From Cupriavidus basilensis (GTDB lineage: Bacteria; Pseudomonadota; Gammaproteobacteria; Burkholderiales; Burkholderiaceae): a stretch of DNA of 64,000 nt. Below are positions 44,732 to 53,180 of this stretch, piece after piece; the first letter of the stretch is position 1; every line of letters begins with the position of its first letter. Location of the stretch: the NCBI RefSeq assembly GCF_000832305.1, contig NZ_CP010537.1:806001-870000 (forward strand), read 5' to 3'. Under the pieces are notes generated by a model. It did no database searches. It was given only the letters and a program-made list of their open reading frames with translations, and was not told the DNA's origin. The position numbers and the translations under genes were made by a program.

Positions 44732-44793
44732 CGCGTTCGTGTGGGCAGCGGCGCACGCGGTGCGCAGCCAGAAATACTTGAAGGGGTAGTGTC

Positions 44794-47154
44794 GTGTTGA
44801 ATCGTCTTGTTGCGGGGCTGGAAAAACTTTTCTTCGGCCACCGCGCGATCGTGCTCGTGGTGATCGGTCTGTTCACCGCAGGGATGGCAGTCTTCGCCGT
44901 GCAACTGCGCATGGATGCGGGCTTTGAGAAGCAGATGCCGATCGGCCATGAATACATCCAGACGTTCCAGAAGTACCGGAACGATCTGCTTGGGGCCAAT
45001 CGCATCACGGTGGTGGTACGCGCGAAAAAGGGTTCCATCTGGACGCCGGAGGGGCTCACACGTCTGTACAACGTGACCCAGGCCGTCATTTACCTGCCGA
45101 ACGTGGATCGCATCGGTGTGCGCTCGCTGTGGACGCCCAACGCGTTCGTCAATGAGATCACCGAAGAAGGCTTCCGCGCCGAGCCGATCATCTCGGGCAA
45201 CATCACGCCGGATCAGCTGACGCCTGAAGTCGTTGCGAGCATTCGTCGCGCGACTACGCTCGGCGGCTATGTCGGCACGCTTGTCTCGCACAACGAAGAC
45301 AGCGCGATGATCACCGCTGAGTTGAACGAGCGCGATAGCGCCGGCAAGGTGCTCGACTACGTGGCGTTCAACCACACGCTCGAAGACAAGATCCGCAAGC
45401 CGTTCGAAGATGCGGGATACGAGGTCCAGATCATCGGCTTCGCCAAGCAAATTGGGGACATTGCGGATGGCGCCAAGGGTGTGCTCGTCTTCTGCGCGAT
45501 CGCGCTGCTACTGACGGCCCTTTCGGTGTACTGGTACTGCCATTCGGTGCGCTTCACGGTGCTGCTGATTGTGTGCTCGCTGTCGTCGCTGGTTTGGCAG
45601 TTCGGCACGCTGCGGCTGCTGGGCTTCGGGCTTGATCCGCTGGCGGTGCTCGTGCCGTTCCTGGTGTTCGCCATCGGGGTGTCGCACGGCGTGCAGCAAG
45701 TGAACTTCATCGTGCGCGAGATTGCCCGCGGCAATAGTTCCTACGACGCCGCCCGCCACAGCTTCAGCGGCTTGCTGATCCCCGGTGTGCTGGCCCTCGT
45801 TACCGCGTTCGTATCCTTCATCACGCTGCTGCTAATCCCGATTCCCATGGTGCGGGAGCTGGCGATCACGGCATCGCTGGGTGTGGCCTACAAGATCGTG
45901 ACGAACTTGATCCTGTTGCCGGTGGCTGCCTCGTGCTTCAACTTCACGCAGGCTTATGCGCAGAGCGCACTCAAGCGTGCGGCTTGGCGCTCGGCGGTCC
46001 TGCGTCCTCTGTCAAAGGTCGCCCAGCCGAAGTACGCCGGCGTCACGCTGTTGATCACGTTGGTGGTGTTTGGGCTCGCGGTCTGGCAGAGCCGCGACCG
46101 TGTGATCGGCACGCTGCAGCCGGGCGCGCCGGAGCTGCGCGAGGAAGCGCGTTTCAACCGGGATGCGGCGTCGATTGCCGGCAACTACGACATGGGCCTC
46201 GACTGGTTGTCGGTGGCGATCGAGTCGAGCGGCAAGGCTTGTGACAACCCGGCGGCCGGCCTGTATGAGGACGAGTTCACCGCCGCCATGCGCACCGAGC
46301 CGGGCGTAGTGTCCGCCCAGTCGTACTCGGGGATGCTGCGCACCTACAACGCGGGCTACAACGAAGACTATCCAAAGATGAACGTCGTGCCGATCGACCC
46401 CGAGAACTATGGGGCTGTGTCGGTCGATGTGGCACGCCTGAAGGGCTTCATGACGGCGGATTGCAGCATGACGGCTGTCCATCTTTACCTGACCGATCAC
46501 AAGGCGACGACGATCAACCGGATCCTGGATGACATCAAGCAGTACCGCGCATCGCATCCGTTCCCGGGTATCAAGATCCGCCTCGCAGCGGGTAATGCCG
46601 GCGTGCTGGCCGCCACCAATGACGAGGTGGAACACAGCGAGCTGCCGATGATGCTGTACGTCTACGCAGCCATCGTGATCCTGGTGTTCCTGGCCTACCG
46701 CGACTGGCGCTCGATGCTGGCGTGCTGCGTGCCGCTGACGGTGGCCACCTTCATTGGTTACTGGTTCATGAAGGAACTCAAGATCGGCCTGACGGTGGCG
46801 ACCTTGCCGGTGATGGTGCTGGCGGTGGGCATCGGCGTGGACTACGCGCTGTACATCTACAACCGCCTGCAGCGGCACCTGGCCGAGGGCGACCCGATCG
46901 AGCGCGCGATGGAGCGTGCGCTGGAGTTCGAATGTGTGGCGACGATCTTTACTGCCATCACGCTGGCCGTCGGTGTGGCGACATGGAGCTTCTCGGCCCT
47001 GAAGTTCCAGGCGGACATGGGCAAGCTGCTGGCTTTCATGTTCATCGTGAACTTGGTGATGGCGATGACCGCACTTCCAGCGCTGGCCTCGGTGCTGGGG
47101 CGCTGGTTCCCGCGGCGCAAGCCGGCGCGTGCACCGGGCCTGTTGAACCACTGA
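44794..47154 (+). CDS. MMPL/RND-superfamily transporter
   Basis: 786 residues from a GTG at 44794 (AAGGGG upstream). Two homologous halves each hold an N-terminal helix, a large periplasmic loop and a block of five or six helices. The MMPL motifs are PFLVFAIGVSHGVQQVNFI in the first half and VMVLAVGIGVDYALYIYNRL in the second. Hydrophobic-compound exporters and lipid transporters of this type are proton-driven. Placed between a DUF1302 barrel and a periplasmic beta-propeller, it probably forms part of a trans-envelope route for the substrate. Direction of transport cannot be determined. Confidence 0.9.
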   Translation: MLNRLVAGLEKLFFGHRAIVLVVIGLFTAGMAVFAVQLRMDAGFEKQMPIGHEYIQTFQKYRNDLLGANRITVVVRAKKGSIWTPEGLTRLYNVTQAVIYLPNVDRIGVRSLWTPNAFVNEITEEGFRAEPIISGNITPDQLTPEVVASIRRATTLGGYVGTLVSHNEDSAMITAELNERDSAGKVLDYVAFNHTLEDKIRKPFEDAGYEVQIIGFAKQIGDIADGAKGVLVFCAIALLLTALSVYWYCHSVRFTVLLIVCSLSSLVWQFGTLRLLGFGLDPLAVLVPFLVFAIGVSHGVQQVNFIVREIARGNSSYDAARHSFSGLLIPGVLALVTAFVSFITLLLIPIPMVRELAITASLGVAYKIVTNLILLPVAASCFNFTQAYAQSALKRAAWRSAVLRPLSKVAQPKYAGVTLLITLVVFGLAVWQSRDRVIGTLQPGAPELREEARFNRDAASIAGNYDMGLDWLSVAIESSGKACDNPAAGLYEDEFTAAMRTEPGVVSAQSYSGMLRTYNAGYNEDYPKMNVVPIDPENYGAVSVDVARLKGFMTADCSMTAVHLYLTDHKATTINRILDDIKQYRASHPFPGIKIRLAAGNAGVLAATNDEVEHSELPMMLYVYAAIVILVFLAYRDWRSMLACCVPLTVATFIGYWFMKELKIGLTVATLPVMVLAVGIGVDYALYIYNRLQRHLAEGDPIERAMERALEFECVATIFTAITLAVGVATWSFSALKFQADMGKLLAFMFIVNLVMAMTALPALASVLGRWFPRRKPARAPGLLNH

Positions 47155-47167
47155 TCCGGAGGCAACC

Positions 47168-48139
47168 ATGATGAAAACTATCTTTACCAGCATTGCACTG
47201 TGCGCGGCTTCTGTGGTCCTTGCACAAGCACCCTCCGAAGGCACGGTCGCGACCTGGAGCGCCAAGCCCGCGCATACGTGGCCAGTGCCGACCAACAGGA
47301 TGCTGCTGGACGCCACGCGCGCCGGAAAACGCATCGTCGCCGTGGGCGAGCACGGCATCGTTCTGCTCTCCGACGATGAAGGCAACACGTATCGGCAGGC
47401 GCGCACGGTGCCGGTGTCCGCCACGCTATCCGCTGTCTCCTTTGCCGATGAAAAACACGGCTGGGCAGGCGGGCAGTGGGGTGTGATTCTCGCGACGAGC
47501 GATGGCGGTGAGACATGGCAAAAGCAACGGATGGACACGGCCGTCGATCAGCCGCTGTTCTCTGTGCTATTTACGAACGACCACGACGGCATTGCGGTTG
47601 GGCTGTGGTCTTTGATGCTGCAGACTCATGATGGTGGCAAGACGTGGACCAAAACGACGTTGCTAAAACCACCCGGGGGTGGCAAGGCCGACCGCAATCT
47701 GTACCACGTGTTTGCGGATGGTAAGGGCGCGCTCTACATCTCGGCCGAGCAAGGGACGGTGCTCAAGTCGGCCGATGGCGGTGCCACTTGGGACTACCTG
47801 GCAACGGGCGGCAAGGGCTCGCTGTGGTCGGGTGTAGCCATGCCCGATGGGCGGATTGTGGTGGGTGGTCTGCTCGGCAGCCTGTTCCAAAGCAGCGATG
47901 GCGGATCGACCTGGCAACCATTGAAGGCTGAGACCAAGAGTTCGATCACCGGTCTTGTGGCATCGGGCAAGGGGCTCCTTGCGGTTGGGCTGGATGGGTT
48001 GGTGATGAAGCAGCGCGAGGACGGTGCGCCGTTCGACGTAGCTCAGCGCCCCGACCGAGCAGCGGTCACGGCAGCGGTGATCGATACGGGCGGCAGGCCG
48101 ATTCTGTTTTCGAAGGATGGCGTGCTCGCTGGGCTTTGA
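47168..48139 (+). CDS. YCF48/BNR-type periplasmic beta-propeller protein
   Basis: 323 residues with a signal peptide (IFTSIALCAASVVLAQA). BNR-like blades recur: LLSDDEGNTYRQA, ATSDGGETWQKQ, LQTHDGGKTWTKT, LKSADGGATWDYL and FQSSDGGSTWQPL. The S-x-D-x-G-x-T-W pattern matches YCF48/photosystem-assembly-like and sialidase propellers, but no sialidase catalytic residues are seen. It starts 14 bases after the transporter stop. Probably a periplasmic partner or assembly factor of the MMPL transporter. Confidence 0.83.
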   Translation: MMKTIFTSIALCAASVVLAQAPSEGTVATWSAKPAHTWPVPTNRMLLDATRAGKRIVAVGEHGIVLLSDDEGNTYRQARTVPVSATLSAVSFADEKHGWAGGQWGVILATSDGGETWQKQRMDTAVDQPLFSVLFTNDHDGIAVGLWSLMLQTHDGGKTWTKTTLLKPPGGGKADRNLYHVFADGKGALYISAEQGTVLKSADGGATWDYLATGGKGSLWSGVAMPDGRIVVGGLLGSLFQSSDGGSTWQPLKAETKSSITGLVASGKGLLAVGLDGLVMKQREDGAPFDVAQRPDRAAVTAAVIDTGGRPILFSKDGVLAGL

Positions 48140-48196
48140 GCGCGTTTGTGATGCTGTTTCGCACACATCGGTTTAACGAGGCAAGAGGAGATTGAC

Positions 48197-49027
48197 ATGC
48201 AAGTGACTGCGCAGATGAAGCTGGAATTGGCTAGTGATGGTGCGACCGTCGTCCGAGGCTTGTTTCGCTCGGAGCGACTCAAGCAAATGCGCGAGGCGTT
48301 CGACTACGGGGTCGCCCATCCGAGCGCACAGCACGGCTACGCATTCGAAGGCACGCCGGACGAGCATTTCAACGACTACGGCAACTTTGACAACCGCGAT
48401 GTGCACGTTGCGACGGTCAAGGCGTTGGAACTCGATGCACTTGTGGCGTCGCTCTGGGACACCGAGCATGTGTGGTTGATCGGTGAGGAAATCTTCATCA
48501 AGAAGGGCGGCAAGGCTGGCCGGTCGCCGTGGCACCAGGACACTTCGTACTATCCAATGAGCGGGCCGCAGATGCTCAACATCTGGACCTGTTTCGAGAG
48601 GATTCCCCGCAAGAATGCGCTCGAAATCGTGCGAGGCTCCCACCTCGGCATTCAGTACAACGGTACCTCCTACGACGACCCGAACAATCATACCAAGCCG
48701 TTGTGGGCCAATACCGATTGGCCCCAACTGCCCAACATTGAGGCTGAGCGCATGAAGGATCCTGTGTCGTGGGATGTCCTTTCCTGGGATCTTGAGCCGG
48801 GCGATGCGCTGGTGTTCCACTCCGGCTCCCTGCACGGTGGTGCTCCCGTGACCCCGGATTGCCCGGATCGCCATACGCTGGTCTACCGGTTCCACGGCGA
48901 CAAGCTGTTCTACCGGCCCCTGCCGACTGGGGGATGCAACTTCGGTTATGACATTAGCGAGCTCAATGATTCGTCGCTGACGCCGGGCGAACCGTACCGG
49001 CCCCCATATTTCACGCAGTTGCGTTGA
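48197..49027 (+). CDS. Phytanoyl-CoA dioxygenase (PhyH)-family Fe(II)/2-oxoglutarate oxygenase, copy A
   Basis: 276 residues. The iron triad is HQD in RSPWHQDTSYYPM (HxD), with the distal His in FHSGSLHGGAP; the 2-oxoglutarate-binding Arg is probably in HTLVYRFHGDK. The N-terminal ATVVRGLFRSERLKQMREA is the usual PhyH start. These enzymes hydroxylate alpha carbons or other aliphatic positions. It is the last gene of operon 2, followed by a strong terminator. A second PhyH gene occurs in operon 3 at 53181; the two differ widely, so they probably act on different intermediates. Confidence 0.87.
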   Translation: MQVTAQMKLELASDGATVVRGLFRSERLKQMREAFDYGVAHPSAQHGYAFEGTPDEHFNDYGNFDNRDVHVATVKALELDALVASLWDTEHVWLIGEEIFIKKGGKAGRSPWHQDTSYYPMSGPQMLNIWTCFERIPRKNALEIVRGSHLGIQYNGTSYDDPNNHTKPLWANTDWPQLPNIEAERMKDPVSWDVLSWDLEPGDALVFHSGSLHGGAPVTPDCPDRHTLVYRFHGDKLFYRPLPTGGCNFGYDISELNDSSLTPGEPYRPPYFTQLR

Positions 49028-49194
49028 CGCATGAGAAGTGCCTCGGCAGCGGTGGCGTAGCACCTGGCTGGGGTCGCGTCTGACCACAACGACGCCGAGG
49101 TTCTTTAGACCAGTGCACAGCGATTCGGTGCAATTGAATGTGTGCGCTGGTGACGTCTCCTGGATCCTAGGTTCGGTCTCCTCTGGGGTCTTTC

Positions 49195-49222
49195 GATGCC
49201 GTGGCAGCACGGCATCTTTTTT
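49195..49222 (+). terminator. Strong intrinsic terminator ending operon 2
   Basis: GATGCCGTG, loop GCAG, CACGGCATC, then six T. Located 168 bases after the PhyH stop and facing the convergent TetR-type gene. Confidence 0.9.
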
Positions 49223-49360
49223 CCTAAGCGGGTCGGATTCTTCTTGAATCTGGCGCGCGACCGCGTCGGCGGTCAGACATACAGCCGCGATCTCGAGTCC
49301 GGGTTGCTTCCGGGCAGCCAGCCAATGGGCGTATCCGTGCGGCTTGTTGATGCTCTTGCT

Positions 49361-50794
49361 TTATGGAACGTCGTTGGTAGCGATGCGTCCCTGCGCGATA
49401 AGTGCTGTCATCACCATCACCAGTTCGAATGCGCGGTCCTCGCTCACGGATTGATGCTGAGCGTCAAACCGCAGCATCGTTACACCGTCCAGCAGTGCTG
49501 TGATGAGTGTCGCGCGAGCAAGGCATTCCCGCGCGGTTGCCGACGCGTCGAGTTCGCGGATGAGATCGGCCCAGATCACCCGATAGGCGGCATAGCCGTT
49601 TCTCACATACTCACGCGTGATCTCTGAATGCTGGGCCAGCGCCCACATCTCCGACCAGAGTTGCTGTACCGCAGGAACACAGGATTCGTTGAAGTTTTCT
49701 GCGGCAATTTCGAGCATGCGCTCCTGTGTCGGCTTGTCGCTTGGTTTGCCGATCTCCGAGTAGCGGTCCAGATAAGCCTGCCCCACCGCCTCCATCGTCG
49801 AGCGAAGCAAGTCGTCATGGGTCGGGAAATAGTTCTGAAGCACTGATGGCAGGACGCCAAGTTCTCTTGCCACCCGTGCCAAGGTGAAGTTTGCATAGCC
49901 TTCCGTCGCCAGCAGGTTGGCGGCGATGGAGATGATCTCGTTAATCTTGATCTCTCTACGCTTCCCCTGGGCTGTCGGCCGATAGTGGAAGGTGTCTTGA
50001 GCCGACTGACGCACGCGCAATTCCAGTAGAGCCGGTTGTAGATACCCGTCAGATCCAAAAACGCTGACACGGAGATCGCTACCGTCGTGAAGCGTGCGTG
50101 GACGACGAAGGGGCACCTCGTTTTTCAGCGTCGCTGCTGAAGCACTCACGACCATCTTTACGGCGCGCTTCGCAACACGAGCGAGTTCGACATAGTCTCT
50201 TCCCGGGTAGTCGCCGTGCGATGCAAATAGCGTCATGCCGTCCATCTGGGCGCCGATGACGGCGGCACGCACCAGACATTCTTCGCTGTTCAACGTGGGG
50301 TGAAGCTCCGACAGTAACTTCGCAAAGATGCCTCGAAAACGCGCCTGCATATCGTCCAGCAGTTCCGCGACAAAGGCGTCATGCGAGGCGAATGCCCAGA
50401 TCTCCACCATGAATTTCGGCAGATCGGTCTCGTTGATGTTCTGGAAGATGCGATTGATCAGCACGGAGCAACGTTGTGCTGCCCCCGTGCCCGGACGATT
50501 CGCAATCGCTGTGTAGTCCTCCATGACCTGGCTCATATAGGCCGGGAGCGCGGTGCGCAGCAATTCTTCTGTCGTTCGAAAGTAGTACTGGAGATTTCCA
50601 TGGGTGATGCCCATGCGATCCGCTACACGACGTATTGCGAACCCGGCATAGCCGTCATCCTGAAAGACCTGGCGGGCGGTATCAATGATCTCCCGAATGC
50701 GCTGTTCCCGATTGCGCCGCGTTGACGGCCGCACCTCGGACTTGGCTCCCTCCGAATGGTCAGGGGCTCCTCGCTTGATCGCGCTATTTTGCAC
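49361..50794 (-). CDS. Double TetR-type repressor: two complete TetR units in one polypeptide
   Basis: 477 residues, twice the usual TetR length. Unit 1 (residues ~28-235) opens EQRIREIIDTARQVFQDDGY, then IRRVADRMGITHGNLQYYF. Unit 2 (residues ~280-475) opens KRREIKINEIISIAANLLAT, then LARVARELGVLPSVLQNYFP. Each has a helix-turn-helix and a ligand-domain-like helical part (LVRAAVIGAQMDGMTLFASH and LARATLITALLDGVTMLRFD). The gene diverges from operon 3, whose promoter module lies between them. A protein with two DNA-binding heads suits the tandem 22-bp repeats in the three promoters; that pairing is inference. Confidence 0.88.
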   Translation of the reverse strand: MQNSAIKRGAPDHSEGAKSEVRPSTRRNREQRIREIIDTARQVFQDDGYAGFAIRRVADRMGITHGNLQYYFRTTEELLRTALPAYMSQVMEDYTAIANRPGTGAAQRCSVLINRIFQNINETDLPKFMVEIWAFASHDAFVAELLDDMQARFRGIFAKLLSELHPTLNSEECLVRAAVIGAQMDGMTLFASHGDYPGRDYVELARVAKRAVKMVVSASAATLKNEVPLRRPRTLHDGSDLRVSVFGSDGYLQPALLELRVRQSAQDTFHYRPTAQGKRREIKINEIISIAANLLATEGYANFTLARVARELGVLPSVLQNYFPTHDDLLRSTMEAVGQAYLDRYSEIGKPSDKPTQERMLEIAAENFNESCVPAVQQLWSEMWALAQHSEITREYVRNGYAAYRVIWADLIRELDASATARECLARATLITALLDGVTMLRFDAQHQSVSEDRAFELVMVMTALIAQGRIATNDVP

Positions 50795-51046
50795 GTCGAC
50801 TCTCCCATGGCTTGTACAAGACTTCTGCAGATTATAGGCCTATCCGACGGAAGAGGAAAAACGCCGCTTCTTTCTCCGCTGCCTTTGTGCATAAGAGATG
50901 ACTGCTTGCGTGCGCCGGGCGCTCGCCAACGTCTTTAACTCAAGCACGTAGCGGACGACTGTCCGCGCCAACCTTGCACTGCGAAGCCCCTTAGTTGGTC
51001 TGCTGCGCTACGCAGCAGCTTGCAGCGTGCGAAGTTGAGTCGGCAT

Positions 51047-51169
51047 GACACCGTTTGCGTCGCGCTTGGTCGGTGTTTTCCCTAGCTTGTTGGCCCTTGA
51101 ATGTAGGCCAATGCACCGTTAATATTAGGCCATAAGAACGTAATTCTAGGGCCGAAGATACGTTCATGC
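51047..51169 (+). promoter_or_regulatory. Promoter/operator module, copy 3 (upstream of the amine oxidase operon)
   Basis: Begins GACACC; conserved GGTGTTTTCCCTAGCTT at 51072-51088; candidate -35 TTGAAT (51097), 17-bp spacer, -10 TAATAT (51120). Repeats start at 51104 (TAGGCC), 51126 (TAGGCC) and 51148 (AGGGCC), again 22 bp apart. A ~320-base leader separates it from the first gene. The double TetR-type gene lies divergently on the other side, with its start at 50794. Confidence 0.78.
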
Positions 51170-51492
51170 TTGATTGATATCAAATGCGGAGGAGCCGGTG
51201 GATTTCAGTCATCGCAGTGCTGCTTTGCATGCGGGTTCCGAGAGGTGCTGCACGCCTTCCCAACTTGGTGGTGAAACAGGAGAAGGGCGGCGTCGCTTCT
51301 CTTTCCCCCGGACATGAGAGCCGGCTTCAACGGATGTGCAGTGCACCGTCGCGTATCCATTCACGCCGGCACCGGCCAGCTCTATGAGCCGGTTACACCA
51401 CTGCGTGGCGAGGCCGGTATGCGCCAGGGTCAGGGCATCGAAGAGGCGGCACAGGTTGTCCACATTTTGAGCAAGGATTGAGGGAGTCTGAA

Positions 51493-52983
51493 ATGAGCAC
51501 GGTTGTCGAGTCAAAGCAGGAAAAGCCAGCTGAGCGTGCGGGAATGACCCGGCGCAATTTCGTGAAAGGTGCGGCAGCCGCGGCCGTTGTCGTGCCTGCC
51601 GTGGCGGCGATGCAAAGTGCGCGCACGGAACCGGTGGAGGACGGCAAAGAGCGAGCCGACCTCGAAAAGTATCGGGCGCTTGGGGGATGGGTTGAAAAGC
51701 CCGACGACATGCAACCTGCGCTCGAAGGCGATGTCAGCGCGGATGTGGTGATCGCCGGCGCCGGTTTCGCAGGCCTTTCCGCGGCAGTGGAGCTCGCCAA
51801 GCAGGGCGCGAAAGTGGTTGTCATTGAGCGTGAGTTTCCCGGCTTTGGCGCAAGCGGCCGCAACGCGGGCTATCTGGCCGGCGCCATGGGGCTCGAATAC
51901 GATCTGATGCTCCGGGATATCAGCAAGGAGCAGGCGACGCAGATCGTCCGCTACTACGACGACGCAGTCGGCTTCGTCGAAGGCAAGCTCAAGGAACACG
52001 ATATCGACTGCGAGTACGTGCAGTCCGGATGGATCCGTGTGGGCGTGCATCCATCGCAGGAAAAGAAGATCCGCGAGGAGATGCAGATCGGTGCCGAACA
52101 CGGCCATAAGTCGGAGTTTCTGGATCAGGCGCAGATGCGCGCGCGCGGGATCCCCCCCGCGTTCCTGTTTGGCGAATACACACCGACTGGCGGCACGCTC
52201 CACCCCGGCAAATACGTGATGGGGCTGCGGCGTGCGGCACTGCGGGCCGGCGTGAAGCTTTACGAGAACACGCCGCTGCTGTCTTACACGGAAGGCCCCG
52301 TCATCCAGGTGAAGACCCCGGGCGGTAGCGTCAGCGCCCCGGTGCTGATGTTTGCCACCAATGCCTACACCCCGCAGCTCGGCTTGCTTGCAAACAAGGT
52401 GGTGCCATTGCGGATCTCGGCAATCGAGACCGAGCCGCTGTCCAAAGCGCAACTGGCGTCGCTGGGTTGGCCAAGGCGCGAAGGCATCATCACCGGCCAC
52501 TACGCCATGGAAAGCTTCCGCCTGACGGCACGCAACACGATCATCTCCACCGTCAAGCGCATCCACTATCCATACGGCTCAAAGACGCCGAATGTGCCCG
52601 CCTACGATCAGTATCGTGAATTGAGGACGAACCTCCATGAGCGCTTGCCGATTTTGAAGGACGTCGCATTGCGGCACTGCTGGAGCGGCTATATCAGCGC
52701 CGCCGGCGACGCACTTCCCGTGGTCGGCAGAAGCGGCGCGAACCAGAACATTTACTACACCGCAGGGTGTTCTGGGCATGGTGTAGCCAGTCAATCCATG
52801 GTGGGGCACATGATTGCCCAGCACATTCGCGGCACCGAGCCGCCGCTGCTGACTGCGTTGCACCACGACACGCCCTCGCTGCCGCCCGAGCCGTTCCGGT
52901 GGTGCTTCATCAATGGGCTACTGGTCGGCGCGAACGCGATGGACGATTGGGTGAACCGCAAGGTGCGCGACGCTTCAGCCTGA
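51493..52983 (+). CDS. Tat-exported FAD-dependent oxidoreductase, DAO/PuuB-like
   Basis: 496 residues from the ATG at 51493. A twin-arginine signal (MTRRNFVKGAAAAAVVVPAV) begins at residue 18. The mature part starts with FAD motif DVVIAGAGFAGLSAAVELAK and the GFGASGRNAGYLAGAMG segment of glycine/gamma-glutamylputrescine-type oxidases. The C-terminal HCWSGYISAAGDALPVVGRS and YTAGCSGHGVASQSM complete the DAO pattern. Relatives such as PuuB are cytoplasmic, so Tat export is unusual. It probably oxidises a secondary or derivatised amine in the periplasm. It heads operon 3. Confidence 0.87.
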   Translation: MSTVVESKQEKPAERAGMTRRNFVKGAAAAAVVVPAVAAMQSARTEPVEDGKERADLEKYRALGGWVEKPDDMQPALEGDVSADVVIAGAGFAGLSAAVELAKQGAKVVVIEREFPGFGASGRNAGYLAGAMGLEYDLMLRDISKEQATQIVRYYDDAVGFVEGKLKEHDIDCEYVQSGWIRVGVHPSQEKKIREEMQIGAEHGHKSEFLDQAQMRARGIPPAFLFGEYTPTGGTLHPGKYVMGLRRAALRAGVKLYENTPLLSYTEGPVIQVKTPGGSVSAPVLMFATNAYTPQLGLLANKVVPLRISAIETEPLSKAQLASLGWPRREGIITGHYAMESFRLTARNTIISTVKRIHYPYGSKTPNVPAYDQYRELRTNLHERLPILKDVALRHCWSGYISAAGDALPVVGRSGANQNIYYTAGCSGHGVASQSMVGHMIAQHIRGTEPPLLTALHHDTPSLPPEPFRWCFINGLLVGANAMDDWVNRKVRDASA

Positions 52984-52998
52984 AGGTTCCAGAAATCG

Positions 52999-53166
52999 AT
53001 GCCTGACAAGGTACTCGAAGGATTCCGCTCCAACTGCTGGCAGCGCCGCCTGGGCTCGCCAAATGAAATCGCAAACGTCTATGCGTTCCTTGCCTCCGGT
53101 GAGGTCAGCTTTATCAACGGGGAAGCGATCGAAGCGGGTTCGCAGTTGTTCAGTCATCAATATCAT
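52999..53166 (+). pseudogene. C-terminal remnant of a short-chain dehydrogenase (SDR)
   Basis: After 16 intergenic bases, a frame reads [36 protein letters not shown], the standard SDR C-terminal pattern (RxGxPxEIA ... FLAS ... GE-x-I-x-x-x-G). The NAD-binding and Ser-Tyr-Lys parts are missing. The frame then runs on into the next gene without an SDR-like stop. It is a deletion scar inside the operon. Confidence 0.7.
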
Positions 53167-53180
53167 CGTGAGGTAACACC

